Part shown: in pieces, positions 56,868 to 64,000 of the stretch
How the letters are laid out: every line of letters begins with the position of its first letter
Position numbering within the stretch: the stretch's first letter is position 1
DNA from: Pseudomonas massiliensis
Lineage (GTDB): Bacteria; Pseudomonadota; Gammaproteobacteria; Pseudomonadales; Pseudomonadaceae
DNA length: 64,000 nucleotides
Assembly (NCBI RefSeq): GCF_000826105.1
Contig: NZ_CCYK01000007.1
Location: 186,001-250,000 of the forward strand
Direction: 5' to 3'
Translations under genes and position numbers: made by a program
Notes under the pieces: model-generated
Told to the model about the DNA's origin: nothing
Databases searched by the model: none
The model's input: the letters and a program-made list of their open reading frames with translations, nothing else

Positions 56868-57487
56868 GAGTACGCTTCCGCCAAAGACAAATAAACAAGG
56901 TGTAGCCGGTCTACCTCGGCGTGCAGGGCTTCGAGGCTGCCGTCGTTGAGAATCACGTCGTCGGCCAGGGCGCGGCGATCTTCCCGGCTAGCCTGGGCCG
57001 CGAGAATGGCCTCCGCCTGGGCCTGGCTGCTGCCGTCACGGCTGAGGGTACGCGCCAGTTGCAGCTCCCGGGGCGCGTCTATCACCAGCAGGCGGTTGGC
57101 CAGCCGGTATTGCCCGGACTCGATCATCAACGGCGAGACGAACACGGCATAGGCGGAACGGGCATCGCGCAAGCGGCTGGCGATTTCCTCGGCGATCAGC
57201 GGGTGCAACAGCTTTTCCACCCACAGGCGCGCGTCCGTGTCGCTGAAGATACGCTCGCGCAGGGCCTTGCGGTCCAGGCCGCCATCCTCCTGCAACACGC
57301 CTGGGCCGAAGTGCTTGGCCAAGGCAGCCAGTGCCGGCCGGCCGGGCTCCACGACCCAGCGCGACGCCTGGTCCGCGTCCACCACCTCCAGGCCATGGAA
57401 GGCGAAGCGATCAGCCGCGGCGCTCTTGCCGCTGCCAATCCCGCCCGTCAGGCCCAGGACCCAGGGGCGGGTGTTTTCTTTGATCAT
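56864..57487 (-). CDS. coaE: Dephospho-CoA kinase
   Basis: 207 aa from the ATG at 57487. Walker [12 protein letters not shown] at residues 12-22, then [10 protein letters not shown] and the C-terminal [11 protein letters not shown]. It phosphorylates dephospho-CoA in the last step of CoA synthesis. Overlaps the pilD stop and the yacG start by 4 bases each, the arrangement known from P. aeruginosa pilD-coaE. Confidence 0.96.
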   Translation of the reverse strand: MIKENTRPWVLGLTGGIGSGKSAAADRFAFHGLEVVDADQASRWVVEPGRPALAALAKHFGPGVLQEDGGLDRKALRERIFSDTDARLWVEKLLHPLIAEEIASRLRDARSAYAVFVSPLMIESGQYRLANRLLVIDAPRELQLARTLSRDGSSQAQAEAILAAQASREDRRALADDVILNDGSLEALHAEVDRLHLVYLSLAEAYS

Positions 57488-58359
57488 TGAGCGAACCCTG
57501 CGAACTGAAGATAAGACGCTGTGATGTCCGCGCCCCAGATGAGCGCGATCCAGCCGGCCACGGCCAGGTAGGGGCCAAACGGAATAGGCGTGGCATGGCT
57601 CTGCCCCCGGGCCCGCAGCATCAGGGCGCCCAGTATGGCGCCCACCGCCGAGGACAACAGGATGGTCAAAGGCAGCACCTGCCAGCCGCCCCAGGCGCCG
57701 ATCAGGGCCAACAGCTTGAAGTCTCCATGGCCCATGCCTTCCTTGCCGGTAAGCAAGCGAAAGGCCTGGAATACCAGCCACAGGCTCAGGTAACCGGCCA
57801 CGGCGCCCCATAGGGCGTCGTTCAGGGGCACGAACAGGCCCAGGGCATTGACGATCAGCCCCAGCCATAGCAGCGGCAGCACCAGGGTGTCCGGCAACAG
57901 CTGATGGTCCACATCGATCATGCTCATGGCCAGCAGGCCCCAGGTCAGCAGCAGCATGGCACCCGCTTGCCAGGTGGCGCCGAAGTGCCAGGCGATGAAG
58001 GCGCTGAGCAGGCCGCTGGCCAGTTCCACCAGCGGATAGCGTGGCGAGATGGAGGCCTTGCAGCCGGTACAGCGCCCGCGCAACCACAGGTAACTCAGGA
58101 CAGGAATGTTTTCCACAGCGCTGATCCGGTGCCCGCAGTGGGGGCAGGCCGAGCGCGGTACCATCAGGTTGTAGCGTGGTTCGGCGGGCAACGGCGGCAT
58201 CTGCAGGTATTCCCTGGCCTGGGCGCGCCAATCGGCGTTCATCATGACGGGCAGGCGGTGGATCACCACGTTAAGAAAACTGCCAACCAGCAGGCCCAGC
58301 AGCAGGGCGCACAGGGTGGTGGCCAGCGGCGAGCTGGCCAGGAGGTCGAAAGCAGGCAT
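57484..58359 (-). CDS. pilD: Prepilin peptidase / N-methyltransferase PilD
   Basis: 291 aa integral membrane enzyme. The cytoplasmic zinc domain has two CxxC pairs ([19 protein letters not shown] and [10 protein letters not shown]), and the aspartyl protease residues lie in [12 protein letters not shown] and [10 protein letters not shown]. It cleaves and methylates all type IV prepilins, including the PilA, minor pilin and FimT proteins in this window, and type II secretion pseudopilins. It starts directly after pilC. Confidence 0.97.
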   Translation of the reverse strand: MPAFDLLASSPLATTLCALLLGLLVGSFLNVVIHRLPVMMNADWRAQAREYLQMPPLPAEPRYNLMVPRSACPHCGHRISAVENIPVLSYLWLRGRCTGCKASISPRYPLVELASGLLSAFIAWHFGATWQAGAMLLLTWGLLAMSMIDVDHQLLPDTLVLPLLWLGLIVNALGLFVPLNDALWGAVAGYLSLWLVFQAFRLLTGKEGMGHGDFKLLALIGAWGGWQVLPLTILLSSAVGAILGALMLRARGQSHATPIPFGPYLAVAGWIALIWGADITASYLQFAGFAQ

Positions 58360-59586
58360 TTAAACGACGGAACCGAGCTGGAAGATAGGAAGGTACATGG
58401 CGATGACCAGGCCGCCGACGAGCACACCAAGGATGGCCATGATCATCGGCTCCATCAGGGTGGTGAGGTTGGAGATGGCGTTATCCACTTCCTCCTCGTA
58501 GTAGCCGGCCACCTTGCCGAGCATTTCGTCCAGGGCGCCGGACTCTTCACCGATGGCGGTCATCTGCACTGCCATGCTGGGGAAGGTGCCCGTAGAACGC
58601 ATGGAGGCGTTGAGCTGCATGCCCGTGGACACATCCTGGCGCACCTGGAAGACCGCATTGCGGAACACCACGTTGCCGGTAGCCCCAGCGACCGAATCCA
58701 ATGCTTCCACCAGCGGCACACCGGCGGCGAAGGTGGTGGAGAGGGTGCGGGCGTAGCGCGCCACCGAACTCTTGTAGAGGATCTGCCCGATGATGGGCAT
58801 CTTCAGCAGGCCGCGGTCCACGGTGTCGCGGAACTTGAAGTTTTTCTTGTACGCCCGGCGGATCAGCAGGCCGATGCCGATCATGACGGGCAATACGATG
58901 TACCACCAGTTCTGCAGCAGCTCGGACAGGTTGATCACCATCTGGGTAAAGGCCGGCAGCTCCGCGCCAAAGCCTTGGAACACGCTCTGGAACTGCGGCA
59001 CCACCTTGATCAGCAGGATGCCGGAGACAATGAAGGCCACCACCAGCACCGCAATGGGATAGGTCATGGCCTTCTTGATCTTGGCCTTGAGGGCCTCGGT
59101 TTTTTCCTTGTAGGTGGCGACCCTGTCCAGCAGTGTCTCCAGGGCACCGGCCTGCTCACCGGCGTTTACCAGGTTGCAGTACAACTCGTCGAAGTATTCC
59201 GGCTTGCGGCGCAGGGCACTGGCGAAGCTGTTGCCGGCGGCCACTTCCTGTTTCAAGTCGTTGACCAGGTCGCGCATGCTTTGCTTGTCCACACCCTCGG
59301 CGATGATGTCGAAGGCCTGTAGCAGCGGCACCCCGGCACGCATCATGGTCGCCATCTGGCGAGTGAAGAAGGCGATGTCCAGAGGTTTGATCTTCTTGCC
59401 CCGGCTGAACACCGAGTTGGACTTCTTCTTGACCTTGCCAGGCACTATGCCCTGGCGGCGCAGTTGGGCCTTCACCAGAGCCACGTTGAGGCTGGTCAAC
59501 TCGCCCTTGATGCGGTTGCCCTTGCGGTCTACCCCTTCCCAACTGAACACGCTGGGCTGCGCGGCTTTCGCCACCTTGACTGCCAT
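58360..59586 (-). CDS. pilC: Type IV pilus inner-membrane platform protein PilC
   Basis: 408 aa with two homologous GspF domains (about 70-190 and 275-395), each with a membrane segment, and the conserved FTRQMATMMRAGVPLLQAFD and YARTLSTTFAAGVPLVEALD. It couples PilB and PilT ATPases to the growing pilus. Three bases follow pilB; no gap precedes pilD. Confidence 0.97.
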   Translation of the reverse strand: MAVKVAKAAQPSVFSWEGVDRKGNRIKGELTSLNVALVKAQLRRQGIVPGKVKKKSNSVFSRGKKIKPLDIAFFTRQMATMMRAGVPLLQAFDIIAEGVDKQSMRDLVNDLKQEVAAGNSFASALRRKPEYFDELYCNLVNAGEQAGALETLLDRVATYKEKTEALKAKIKKAMTYPIAVLVVAFIVSGILLIKVVPQFQSVFQGFGAELPAFTQMVINLSELLQNWWYIVLPVMIGIGLLIRRAYKKNFKFRDTVDRGLLKMPIIGQILYKSSVARYARTLSTTFAAGVPLVEALDSVAGATGNVVFRNAVFQVRQDVSTGMQLNASMRSTGTFPSMAVQMTAIGEESGALDEMLGKVAGYYEEEVDNAISNLTTLMEPMIMAILGVLVGGLVIAMYLPIFQLGSVV

Positions 59587-59589
59587 GGC

Positions 59590-61284
59590 TTAGTCCTTGG
59601 TCACCCGGTTGACTTCCTCGAGGCTGGTCACCCCTTGCATGACCTTCGCCAGGCCCGACTGACGCAGGTCCGCGAAGCCTTCCTGGCGCATTTGCGCGGC
59701 GATGTCGATGGAGTTGGCCGCCTCCATGATCAAGCGTTGCAGGGCAGGGGTGTTCTTCACCACCTCATAGATGCCTTGGCGGCCCCGGTAGCCATTGTTG
59801 CATTGATCGCAGCCCTTGGGCTCGTACACCTTGAAGGTGCCGATGCTTTCCGGCGGGAAGCCTTCCTCGATGAGCGCGTCCCGAGGGATGTCCGCTTCCT
59901 GCTTACAGTTGGGGCACAGCTTGCGCGCCAGCCGCTGGGCGATGATCAGGTTTACCGAGGTGGCGATGTTGAAGCCCGCCACGCCCATGTTCTGCAAGCG
60001 CGTAAGGGTTTCCGCCGCGCTGTTGGTGTGCAGGGTAGAAAGCACCAGGTGGCCGGTTTGCGCGGCCTTGATGGCGATTTCCGCCGTTTCCAGGTCGCGG
60101 ATTTCCCCCACCATGATCACGTCCGGGTCCTGACGCAGGAACGAGCGTAGGGCGGAAGCGAAATCCAGGCCCTGGCGCGGGTTCACGTTGACCTGGTTGA
60201 TGCCTTCCATGTTGATTTCCACCGGGTCTTCGGCGGTGGAAATGTTGATGTCCACGGTATTGAGGATGTTCAAGCCGGTGTAGAGCGACACCGTCTTGCC
60301 CGAGCCGGTGGGCCCGGTGACCAGGATCATCCCCTGGGGCTGGCCCAGGGCTTCCAGGTACAGCTGCTTCTGGTTTTCCTCATAGCCCAGGGCGTCGATG
60401 CCCAGTTGGGCGCTGGTCGGGTCCAGGATCCGCATCACGATCTTCTCGCCCCAGAGCGTGGGCAGGGTGTTCACCCGGAAGTCGATGGCCTTGCTCTTGG
60501 AAATGCGCATCTTGATACGCCCGTCCTGAGGCTTGCGCCGCTCGGAAATATCCAGGCTGGCCATCACCTTCAGGCGCGCGGCGATACGCCCGGCCAGGCT
60601 GATGGGCGGGCGGGCCACTTCGCGCAGCATGCCGTCGGTACGGAAGCGCACCCGGTAGGCACGCTCATAGGGCTCGAAGTGAAGGTCCGACGAGCCGCTG
60701 CGAATGGCGTCGAGCAGCATCTTGTTGACGAAGCGCACCACCGGGGCGTCGTCCGCATCCTGTCCCGGCGCGTCATCCCGGCCGTCATCCACGGCCTCCA
60801 CGTCCAGGCCGTCCAGGTCAACATCGGCAAGGTCTTCCAGGCCGGTGGTGCTTTCGAAGAAGCGCTCGATGGCATCGCTGAGCTTGTCGTCTTCCACCAG
60901 GATGGCTTCGACGTTCATGCCGGTGTTGAACTGGATGTCCGTGATGGCCTGCTGGTTGGTCGGGTCCGACAGGGCGATGAACAGCTTGTTGCTGCGCCGC
61001 CACAAGGGCAGAGCGCGGTGCTGGCGAATCAGGCGCTCGTTGACCACCCCCTGGGGGAAGGCTTCTTTATCCACGGTGCCGATATCCAGCACCGCCATGC
61101 CAAACTGATCCGCCGCCAGCTCGGCGATGTCGCGACCCTTCACCAGCTTGGTCTGCACCAGGTAGTGCACGAGCGGGATCTTGTTGCGTTGAGCCTGCTG
61201 GGACGCCTGCTGCGCGTTCTTTTCGTTCAACAGTTCCGCAGCGACCAACTGCTTGGCCAGGCCGGTGAGGGCAATGTCGTTCAT
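59590..61284 (-). CDS. pilB: Type IV pilus extension ATPase PilB
   Basis: 564 aa from the ATG at 61284 (MNDIALTGLAKQL); the frame is open to 61341 but those residues are not PilB-like. N-terminal GspE-N domain, then the secretion ATPase core with Walker A GPTGSGKT near residue 323, Asp and His boxes, and the zinc four-Cys motif CPNC...CDQC. It powers pilin polymerisation. Divergent from pilA1, in the classical pilA/pilBCD layout. Confidence 0.97.
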   Translation of the reverse strand: MNDIALTGLAKQLVAAELLNEKNAQQASQQAQRNKIPLVHYLVQTKLVKGRDIAELAADQFGMAVLDIGTVDKEAFPQGVVNERLIRQHRALPLWRRSNKLFIALSDPTNQQAITDIQFNTGMNVEAILVEDDKLSDAIERFFESTTGLEDLADVDLDGLDVEAVDDGRDDAPGQDADDAPVVRFVNKMLLDAIRSGSSDLHFEPYERAYRVRFRTDGMLREVARPPISLAGRIAARLKVMASLDISERRKPQDGRIKMRISKSKAIDFRVNTLPTLWGEKIVMRILDPTSAQLGIDALGYEENQKQLYLEALGQPQGMILVTGPTGSGKTVSLYTGLNILNTVDINISTAEDPVEINMEGINQVNVNPRQGLDFASALRSFLRQDPDVIMVGEIRDLETAEIAIKAAQTGHLVLSTLHTNSAAETLTRLQNMGVAGFNIATSVNLIIAQRLARKLCPNCKQEADIPRDALIEEGFPPESIGTFKVYEPKGCDQCNNGYRGRQGIYEVVKNTPALQRLIMEAANSIDIAAQMRQEGFADLRQSGLAKVMQGVTSLEEVNRVTKD

Positions 61285-61356
61285 GGGTAGCCAGACTCCT
61301 TCGGTCGCTCGTTTATAGCCTAGTCCACCCATGGGTGCCAAATGCTAGGGACAAGG

Positions 61357-61371
61357 TGACAAAAAACGTCA
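61357..61371 (+). promoter_or_regulatory. Candidate PilR activator site
   Basis: TGAC-AAAAAAC-GTCA is an inverted repeat about 77 bases upstream of the sigma-54 promoter, where an NtrC-type activator such as PilR would bind. The match to published PilR sites is loose. Confidence 0.45.
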
Positions 61372-61447
61372 GTTTGCGCCACTGCGCGGTGATGGCTCAA
61401 TCATGGCCAATAGGCCGGAGCGAGCGGTAGCATGGTACTCGAGGGTT

Positions 61448-61463
61448 TGGCATGGGGGTTGCT
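61448..61463 (+). promoter_or_regulatory. Sigma-54 promoter of pilA1
   Basis: TGGCATGGGGGTTGCT matches the -24/-12 pattern TGGCACG-N4-TTGC(A/T), with GG and GC ten bases apart. The pilA1 start is 46 bases downstream. Consistent with PilS/PilR control. Confidence 0.9.
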
Positions 61464-61508
61464 CTTTCCCTATCAGGCACAAGGCCTTCTCGCATTAGGA
61501 GAACGAGT

Positions 61509-61934
61509 ATGAATAACCAGAAGGGTTTCACCCTGATCGAACTGATGATCGTGGTCGCGATCATCGGGATCTTGGCGGCGATTGCGATTCCGCAGTACTC
61601 CAAGTATCAGGCGCGGGCTAAGATTTCGGCTGCCATTGCTGAAACGTCAGCGTTGCGTACCGGGATGGAAGACAAGCTGAATAACGGCACTGACGTAGCC
61701 GCAGCCACCGATATTGGCGCTGCGAACGCTACGACCTCGAACTGTACCCTCACCGCTACGGGTACCGCTTCTAGCGGTGCTGCAACCATTGGCTGCACCA
61801 TCCTGAACGCTCCCGCCCCTGCTCTTGGTAAGGTCGTAACCTGGACACGTACTGCAGCGAATGGTTGGAGCTGCGCCACCAACATGACCAGCACTGATCT
61901 GACCCTCGTTCCGAAAAGTTGCGGTGGTAGCTAA
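61509..61934 (+). CDS. pilA: Type IV major pilin PilA (first copy)
   Basis: 141 aa: leader MNNQKG, then [24 protein letters not shown] with Glu5 and Pro22. Four Cys at 79, 96, 122 and 138 suggest two disulfides, the last pair forming the D-loop. GGAGAACGAGT precedes the ATG. It has the sigma-54 promoter, making it the likely main pilin. Thr-, Ala- and Gly-rich between residues 60 and 95. Confidence 0.93.
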   Translation: MNNQKGFTLIELMIVVAIIGILAAIAIPQYSKYQARAKISAAIAETSALRTGMEDKLNNGTDVAAATDIGAANATTSNCTLTATGTASSGAATIGCTILNAPAPALGKVVTWTRTAANGWSCATNMTSTDLTLVPKSCGGS

Positions 61935-61977
61935 TCCAGCATTGGCCTGGATTAAAGTCGGGCGTGAGATATCAGTC

Positions 61978-62037
61978 GCGAGGCTGCAGCGTATAAACGC
62001 CTGAGGCCTCGCGCTTCTTTGTGTCCTGATAAGGACA
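61978..62037 (+). terminator. Attenuator-type hairpins between pilA1 and pilA2
   Basis: GCGAGGC (61978-61984) pairs with GCCTCGC (62006-62012) around an inner GCGT/ACGC stem, followed by a T-rich CTTCTTTG; TGTCC and GGACA (62022-62026, 62033-62037) form a second small stem. ATCCAG/CTGGAT also pairs just after pilA1. They should stop most transcripts after pilA1 while allowing some read-through. Confidence 0.55.
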
Positions 62038-62076
62038 TTGTAGCGATAAAACCAGTAATTTTGAGGAGTTCCGTAC

Positions 62077-62505
62077 TTGCGTAACCAGAAAGGCTTCACA
62101 CTGATTGAATTGATGATCGTTGTCGCGATCATTGGCATTCTCGCCGCAATCGCCATCCCGCAATATTCCAAGTACCAAGCTAAATCAAAAGTAGCCGCCG
62201 CGGTCGCCGAGACGGCTGCGCTCAAGACAGGGGTTGATACTTACCTCAATGAAGGGAAGAACGTCACCGCGGCGACCGAGGTAGGTGCGGCTGATACCTC
62301 CACGTCCAACTGCAGCGCGTTGAGCGCAAGCGGTACCGCCAGCTCGGGCGAAGCTACCATCACTTGCAAGATCGCCAACGCGCCAGCCCAGGTGCTGGAC
62401 AAAACTGTCACTTGGACTCGGGATGCTTCCAACGGTTGGTCATGCACCACGGACTTGGCAAGCGAAAACACCAATCTTGCTCCTATGGGGTGTGGCGGTA
62501 GCTAA
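62077..62505 (+). CDS. Type IV pilin, second tandem copy
   Basis: 142 aa. The start codon is TTG at 62077, fixed by GAGGAG at 62063-62068 and by the prepilin leader (M)RNQKG; no ATG lies in frame close by. The first 35 residues are nearly identical to PilA1, with Glu5 and Pro22; the rest diverges but keeps four Cys (79, 97, 123, 139). No separate sigma-54 site was found before it, so it probably depends on read-through from pilA1. Confidence 0.88.
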   Translation: MRNQKGFTLIELMIVVAIIGILAAIAIPQYSKYQAKSKVAAAVAETAALKTGVDTYLNEGKNVTAATEVGAADTSTSNCSALSASGTASSGEATITCKIANAPAQVLDKTVTWTRDASNGWSCTTDLASENTNLAPMGCGGS

Positions 62506-62528
62506 AGGCCAGGGTCGCGAGGTTTTCA

Positions 62529-62951
62529 GTGAAGAAAAACCAATCGGGTTTCTCGCTGATTGAGCTGATTATCGCCGTTGCGATCATTGGAATCCTCGCG
62601 GCCATTGCCTTATCGATTTATTCTCGTTATTTGGCTACGACCAAGACCACGGCGGCGAGGGCAGAGCTTGAGTGGTTGAAAACGAATTACGACAGCGCTC
62701 TCAGCGCAGGTAAAACCCAGCCAAGTCTTGCTGACCTTGATGTCCCGACCAGTTCGGCTCATTGCTTCCTTAGCCTTACGAAGAGCCAAGATGGTACAGC
62801 CTCTATCGCTTGCAACTTGATTAATCCGCCGTATTTGATCAATGGTGGCGTAGTGAGCATCATTCGAAGCGCTACCGGTGAATGGACTTGCAGAGTCAAT
62901 TCCAGCATAGGCAATACCTACGCCCCTAGCGGCTGCACCGTAGGCAGTTGA
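62529..62951 (+). CDS. Divergent type IV pilin, third tandem copy
   Basis: 140 aa from a GTG start with GAGG just upstream, 23 bases after the second pilin. The leader MKKNQSG is followed by [27 protein letters not shown]: Glu5 is kept but the conserved Pro22 is Ser. Four Cys at 79, 95, 121 and 136 match the other two, yet the globular part is different. AT-richer than its neighbours (27 of 60 bases are G or C at 62581-62640). It may be a minor or specialised pilin. Confidence 0.85.
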   Translation: MKKNQSGFSLIELIIAVAIIGILAAIALSIYSRYLATTKTTAARAELEWLKTNYDSALSAGKTQPSLADLDVPTSSAHCFLSLTKSQDGTASIACNLINPPYLINGGVVSIIRSATGEWTCRVNSSIGNTYAPSGCTVGS

Positions 62952-63015
62952 TTCCCAAAGCTTTCACCAAGGTTGCCTCGGTTGACGTCTGGTGGTAAGT
63001 TCAGCACCCGAACAC

Positions 63016-63091
63016 GCCGGTGTAGCTCAGTCGGTAGAGCAGCGCACTCGTAACGCGAAGGTCGCAGGTTCGATTCCTGTCTCCGGCACCA
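63016..63091 (+). tRNA. tRNA-Thr (CGT)
   Basis: Cloverleaf with acceptor GCCGG/CCGGC, anticodon loop CTCGTAA (CGT), TTCGATT T-loop and an encoded CCA at 63089-63091. It follows the pilin genes, as in P. aeruginosa, where this tRNA flanks the variable pilA locus. Confidence 0.96.
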
Positions 63092-63283
63092 TCTCCCGCT
63101 TGGCCAATTCCCGTTAGGCCAAGCCTCGTCAAGTCATCCCTGTCGATCTTCGATTCTGCCGCTTGCCTCCAGCAGTGAACAAAGGCGCTATCGAACCACC
63201 GCTTGTCCCGAAAACGCACTTTGTGTGTACGCTCCGGCGCGCGCTTCGGTGATTCTCAGAAGGCAACGTGTTCGCTTAAACCC

Positions 63284-63574
63284 TCACCAATGCGCAGCGG
63301 ATTCGGCGCGTTGATGAAGAATTCGGAATACTTCCACCCTGTCTTCTTTTACACGATAGGCGGCCAGAAAAGGGTAGTCGCTGAAGATGAGTTCTCGCGT
63401 ATCTGGTACTCGCCCTGCACGTCCCACATGCGAAAAGGCACGGAGCATTTCTAGCGTTTCGATCATGTCCAGCAAGACAACTGCCGCGCGTTTTGCGCCT
63501 ATCTTGAGCGAATAGTGCTCATGGATGGCTTCCAGATCACTTTCCGCTTTCGGTGTCAGATACAGCTTCGGCAC
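63284..63574 (-). CDS. ParE/RelE-family toxin
   Basis: 96 aa from a GTG start (MPKLYLTPKAESDLEAI). The ParE fold signature is present: AESDLEAIHEHYS at the start, RAFSHVGRAGRVPDTREL in the middle and the terminal strand with YRVKEDRVEVFRILHQR. The toxins of this family block gyrase (ParE) or cleave mRNA (RelE). Its first 38 bases overlap the antitoxin end, so it is translated after it. Confidence 0.88.
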   Translation of the reverse strand: MPKLYLTPKAESDLEAIHEHYSLKIGAKRAAVVLLDMIETLEMLRAFSHVGRAGRVPDTRELIFSDYPFLAAYRVKEDRVEVFRILHQRAESAAHW

Positions 63575-63800
63575 GTGCTACCCACTTACGTTTGATGATC
63601 TCGAGATCTGTGAGATGTCCTGCTTCAGCTTCCGCGATCCCTTCTGCAATAGCTTTGACGTGCCACGATTCGTCTTCCAGATAACGGGCAACGGCTCTTT
63701 TCAAATGGTATTGGCGGTCTCGATCCGTCGCTGCGGCTAATGCATCGAGGCGGGAGACAAACTCCGGTTCGATTCGAAAAGACAACACAGAGGCTGCCAT
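63537..63800 (-). CDS. Ribbon-helix-helix antitoxin
   Basis: 87 aa from the ATG at 63800 with GGGGAGG upstream; the open frame continues to 63965 without a supported start. The N-terminus (VLSFRIEPEFVSRLDALAAATDRDRQYHLKRAVARYL) is a ribbon-helix-helix DNA-binding domain, and the C-terminus would wrap the toxin. Antitoxin first, toxin second, is the ParD-ParE order. Two GTATAC sites upstream are a likely operator. Confidence 0.85.
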   Translation of the reverse strand: MAASVLSFRIEPEFVSRLDALAAATDRDRQYHLKRAVARYLEDESWHVKAIAEGIAEAEAGHLTDLEIIKRKWVARAEAVSDTESGK

Positions 63801-63824
63801 GCTTACCTCCCCAAACTCATGGTT

Positions 63825-63839
63825 GTATACGCTGTATAC
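63825..63839. promoter_or_regulatory. Candidate operator of the toxin-antitoxin pair
   Basis: Two GTATAC palindromes (63825-63830 and 63834-63839), each within TGTATAC, are spaced 9 bases apart and lie 24-39 bases upstream of the antitoxin start; this is a fitting site for autorepression by ribbon-helix-helix dimers. Confidence 0.6.
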
Positions 63840-63936
63840 GGATGGCGTGAGTGTAGACAGTTCACAGATGAAGTTCAAACGCTTTGGCCGAGTAGCAGTC
63901 AACGCTGTCACCCGCTCAGGACAACGCCCCCCTGGC

Positions 63937-63999
63937 TCAGCCCACCAGGCCCAGCCGTAGAGCAAGCGCCGCCAAGGTCGCCAGCAGGATGGGCAGGGT
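63937..63999 (-). CDS. C-terminal end of a membrane protein (truncated by window edge)
   Basis: On the minus strand a reading frame enters from beyond the window and ends at a TGA (63937-63939). The last 20 residues, TLPILLATLAALALRLGLVG, form a hydrophobic helix, indicating an integral membrane protein. Too little is present to name a family. Confidence 0.5.
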   Translation of the reverse strand, partial: TLPILLATLAALALRLGLVG

Positions 64000-64000
64000 C

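Noticed and set aside
57488..58231. In-frame extension of coaE upstream through pilD.
   Set aside because: The CoaE N-terminus begins at 57487; the extension lies inside pilD in another frame and has no kinase homology.

Overview
The window is chromosomal DNA of a Pseudomonas-lineage gammaproteobacterium. It is GC-rich, and its gene order is recognisably that of the P. aeruginosa segment running from the Lon-like protease through fklB, ispB-rplU-rpmA-obg-proB-rpsT-murJ-ribF-ileS-lspA-fkpB-ispH, the minor-pilin cluster, thiO-pilR-pilS-bamD-rluD-pgeF-clpB, then ndh, DUF1780, yacG, coaE, pilD-pilC-pilB, pilin and tRNA-Thr. The comparison with P. aeruginosa is from memory; no alignment was run.

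Layout. 1-17.4 kb is housekeeping: a protease, an integral membrane protein, a peptidyl-prolyl isomerase, quinone side-chain synthesis (ispB), ribosomal proteins L21, L27 and S20, Obg, proline synthesis, lipid II flippase, and a tightly packed ribF-ileS-lspA-fkpB-ispH operon. 17.4-28.3 kb is a type IV pilus block: a divergent FimT, then the translationally coupled fimU-pilV-pilW-pilX-pilY1-pilE, thiO, and the opposite-strand pilS-pilR two-component pair. 28.5-34.1 kb holds bamD, rluD, pgeF and clpB; clpB has a convincing heat-shock (sigma-32) promoter that overlaps the pgeF stop. 34.3-34.6 kb is a tRNA-Asn/Pro/Lys operon with a strong promoter and terminator.

34.6-54.3 kb looks accessory. It carries a TauE-type exporter, an acyl-CoA ligase, a very large secreted alginate epimerase that also carries a probable O-acetylesterase domain (PsmE-like), a SulP transporter, a divergent udh/exuT pair for hexuronate oxidation and uptake, tyrB-like and ilvE aminotransferases, proC, an MHS transporter, and a lone hutH with a textbook HutC-type operator. 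A set of 38-bp repeats separates hutH from ndh.

54.3-63 kb returns to the conserved backbone: ndh, DUF1780, yacG-coaE-pilD-pilC-pilB (coupled, minus strand), and, divergently, three tandem pilin genes behind a sigma-54 promoter. tRNA-Thr, a ParE-type toxin-antitoxin pair and the end of a membrane protein close the window.

How it works together: PilS/PilR with sigma-54 should drive the first pilin gene. PilD processes all the prepilins here (PilA1-3, FimT, FimU, PilV/W/X/E), PilB and PilC power and anchor assembly, and PilY1 with the minor pilins forms the tip. The most unusual items are the three-pilin array (TTG and GTG starts, Pro22 lost in the third), the AT-rich N-terminal half of pilY1, FimT with a DNA-binding-type GRxR motif, and the epimerase-acetylesterase with two Ig-like domains interleaved between its RTX modules.
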